This document shows, piece by piece, positions 6,420 through 6,748 of a DNA stretch of 6,748 bases; the stretch's first letter is position 1; every line of letters begins with the position of its first letter. The notes beneath the pieces were generated by a model. It was given only the letters and a program-made list of their open reading frames with translations. It had not been told where the DNA came from and searched no databases. Location of the stretch: NCBI GenBank assembly GCA_003644405.1, contig QNCE01000071.1:1-6748 (forward strand), read 5' to 3'. This stretch comes from Candidatus Omnitrophota bacterium (GTDB taxonomy: Bacteria > Omnitrophota > Gorgyraeia > Duberdicusellales > 4484-171). A program made the position numbers and the translations under genes.

Positions 6420-6748
6420 TTTGCCTTCCCCCTTGCTTCTTTTTTTCTATACCTTACACTTATAAATGAGAAATCCTGTGTTTGACCTTGCGTACACAGA
6501 CTTAAAATTCCCTGCATTTTATCTTTCTCCAATTCTCCCCGCCAGGAAAGAGAAGTGTCCCCTTTTGTCTGGATAGTTTCCCAAACTATTTTATTCCCTT
6601 CCTCTGCTACTGAGTAATTAGTGGGCTTAAAACCCTGTTGGAAGAATTTTGCGGAGATAAATTTACCATTTTTAAAAGTGAGAGTATCTGTAAAACTATC
6701 ACCTTTGTAAGTGAGAGGTGTTACTTTTATCCCCCACTCCGTATTATC
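6416..6748 (-). CDS. C-terminal part of a beta-rich protein of unknown function (5'-truncated)
   Basis: An open frame of 110 codons runs from the right edge to a TGA at 6416-6418; the start is outside the window. Coding is supported by the long stop-free frame, the ATGA overlap with the next gene and its patterned sequence. Alternating strands include W-G-I-K-V-T-P near the edge, SFTDTLTFKNGKF, ISAKFFQQGF, KIVWETIQ, SLSWRGEL, MQGILSLC and FSFISVRYR, followed by a basic tail (RKKEARGKAK). The pattern suggests a small lipocalin-like or other antiparallel barrel. I associate the D-T-L-x-F-x-(N/D)-G-K-F and W-x-G-x-(L/V) pattern with uncharacterised proteins of environmental bacteria, from memory and unverified. 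Signal peptide and full length cannot be judged. It is probably the first visible member of a three-gene operon. Confidence 0.85.
   Translation of the reverse strand, partial: DNTEWGIKVTPLTYKGDSFTDTLTFKNGKFISAKFFQQGFKPTNYSVAEEGNKIVWETIQTKGDTSLSWRGELEKDKMQGILSLCTQGQTQDFSFISVRYRKKEARGKAK
6424..6432 (-). promoter_or_regulatory. Ribosome binding site of the 140-aa gene
   Basis: The minus strand reads GGGGGAAGG, then CAAA and the ATG at 6417-6419. The purine run lies within the last codons of the preceding gene, supporting this ATG as the start and a coupled arrangement. Confidence 0.6.

Overview
The window is filled by three co-oriented minus-strand genes with almost no non-coding DNA. The DNA is AT-rich by eye. 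A very long, repeat-built secreted protein preceded by small exported proteins of unknown function suggests an uncultivated bacterium with a Gram-negative-type envelope. Candidatus Omnitrophota or a similar lineage known for giant secreted proteins is my best guess. That placement is inference from gene style only: no marker gene is present.

Layout, read in transcription order from the right edge: (1) 6748-6416, the last 110 residues of a gene that begins outside the window, encoding a beta-rich protein of unknown function. (2) 6419-5997, a complete 140-residue exported protein with a signal peptide and a small beta-rich domain; its ATG overlaps the TGA of gene 1 (ATGA). (3) 5995 to the left edge, one uninterrupted reading frame of at least 1,998 codons with no stop in the window; its ATG lies one base after the TAA of gene 2. 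It covers about 89% of the window and continues beyond position 1.

The giant protein has a signal peptide, then four units of about 90 residues ending in a W-x-(V/L)-(V/I)-E motif, then at least 17 Ig-like domains of 94-112 residues. The Ig-like domains carry the signature PNGGE-x-W-x-V-G...ITW...YSTDGG-x-TY...W-(T/S)-(I/V)-P...F-x-IKG. They resemble the Kre9/KNH N-terminal family, often labelled 'Ser-Thr-rich GPI-anchored membrane family' even in bacteria. Domains 6-9 and 10-13 are related as two copies of a four-domain block spaced exactly 387 residues (1,161 bp) apart, so the array grew partly by block duplication.

The gene spacing suggests one translationally coupled transcription unit exporting two small proteins and a giant surface or secreted repeat protein. 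Promoter and terminator both lie outside the window. No RNA gene, mobile element or CRISPR array was found.
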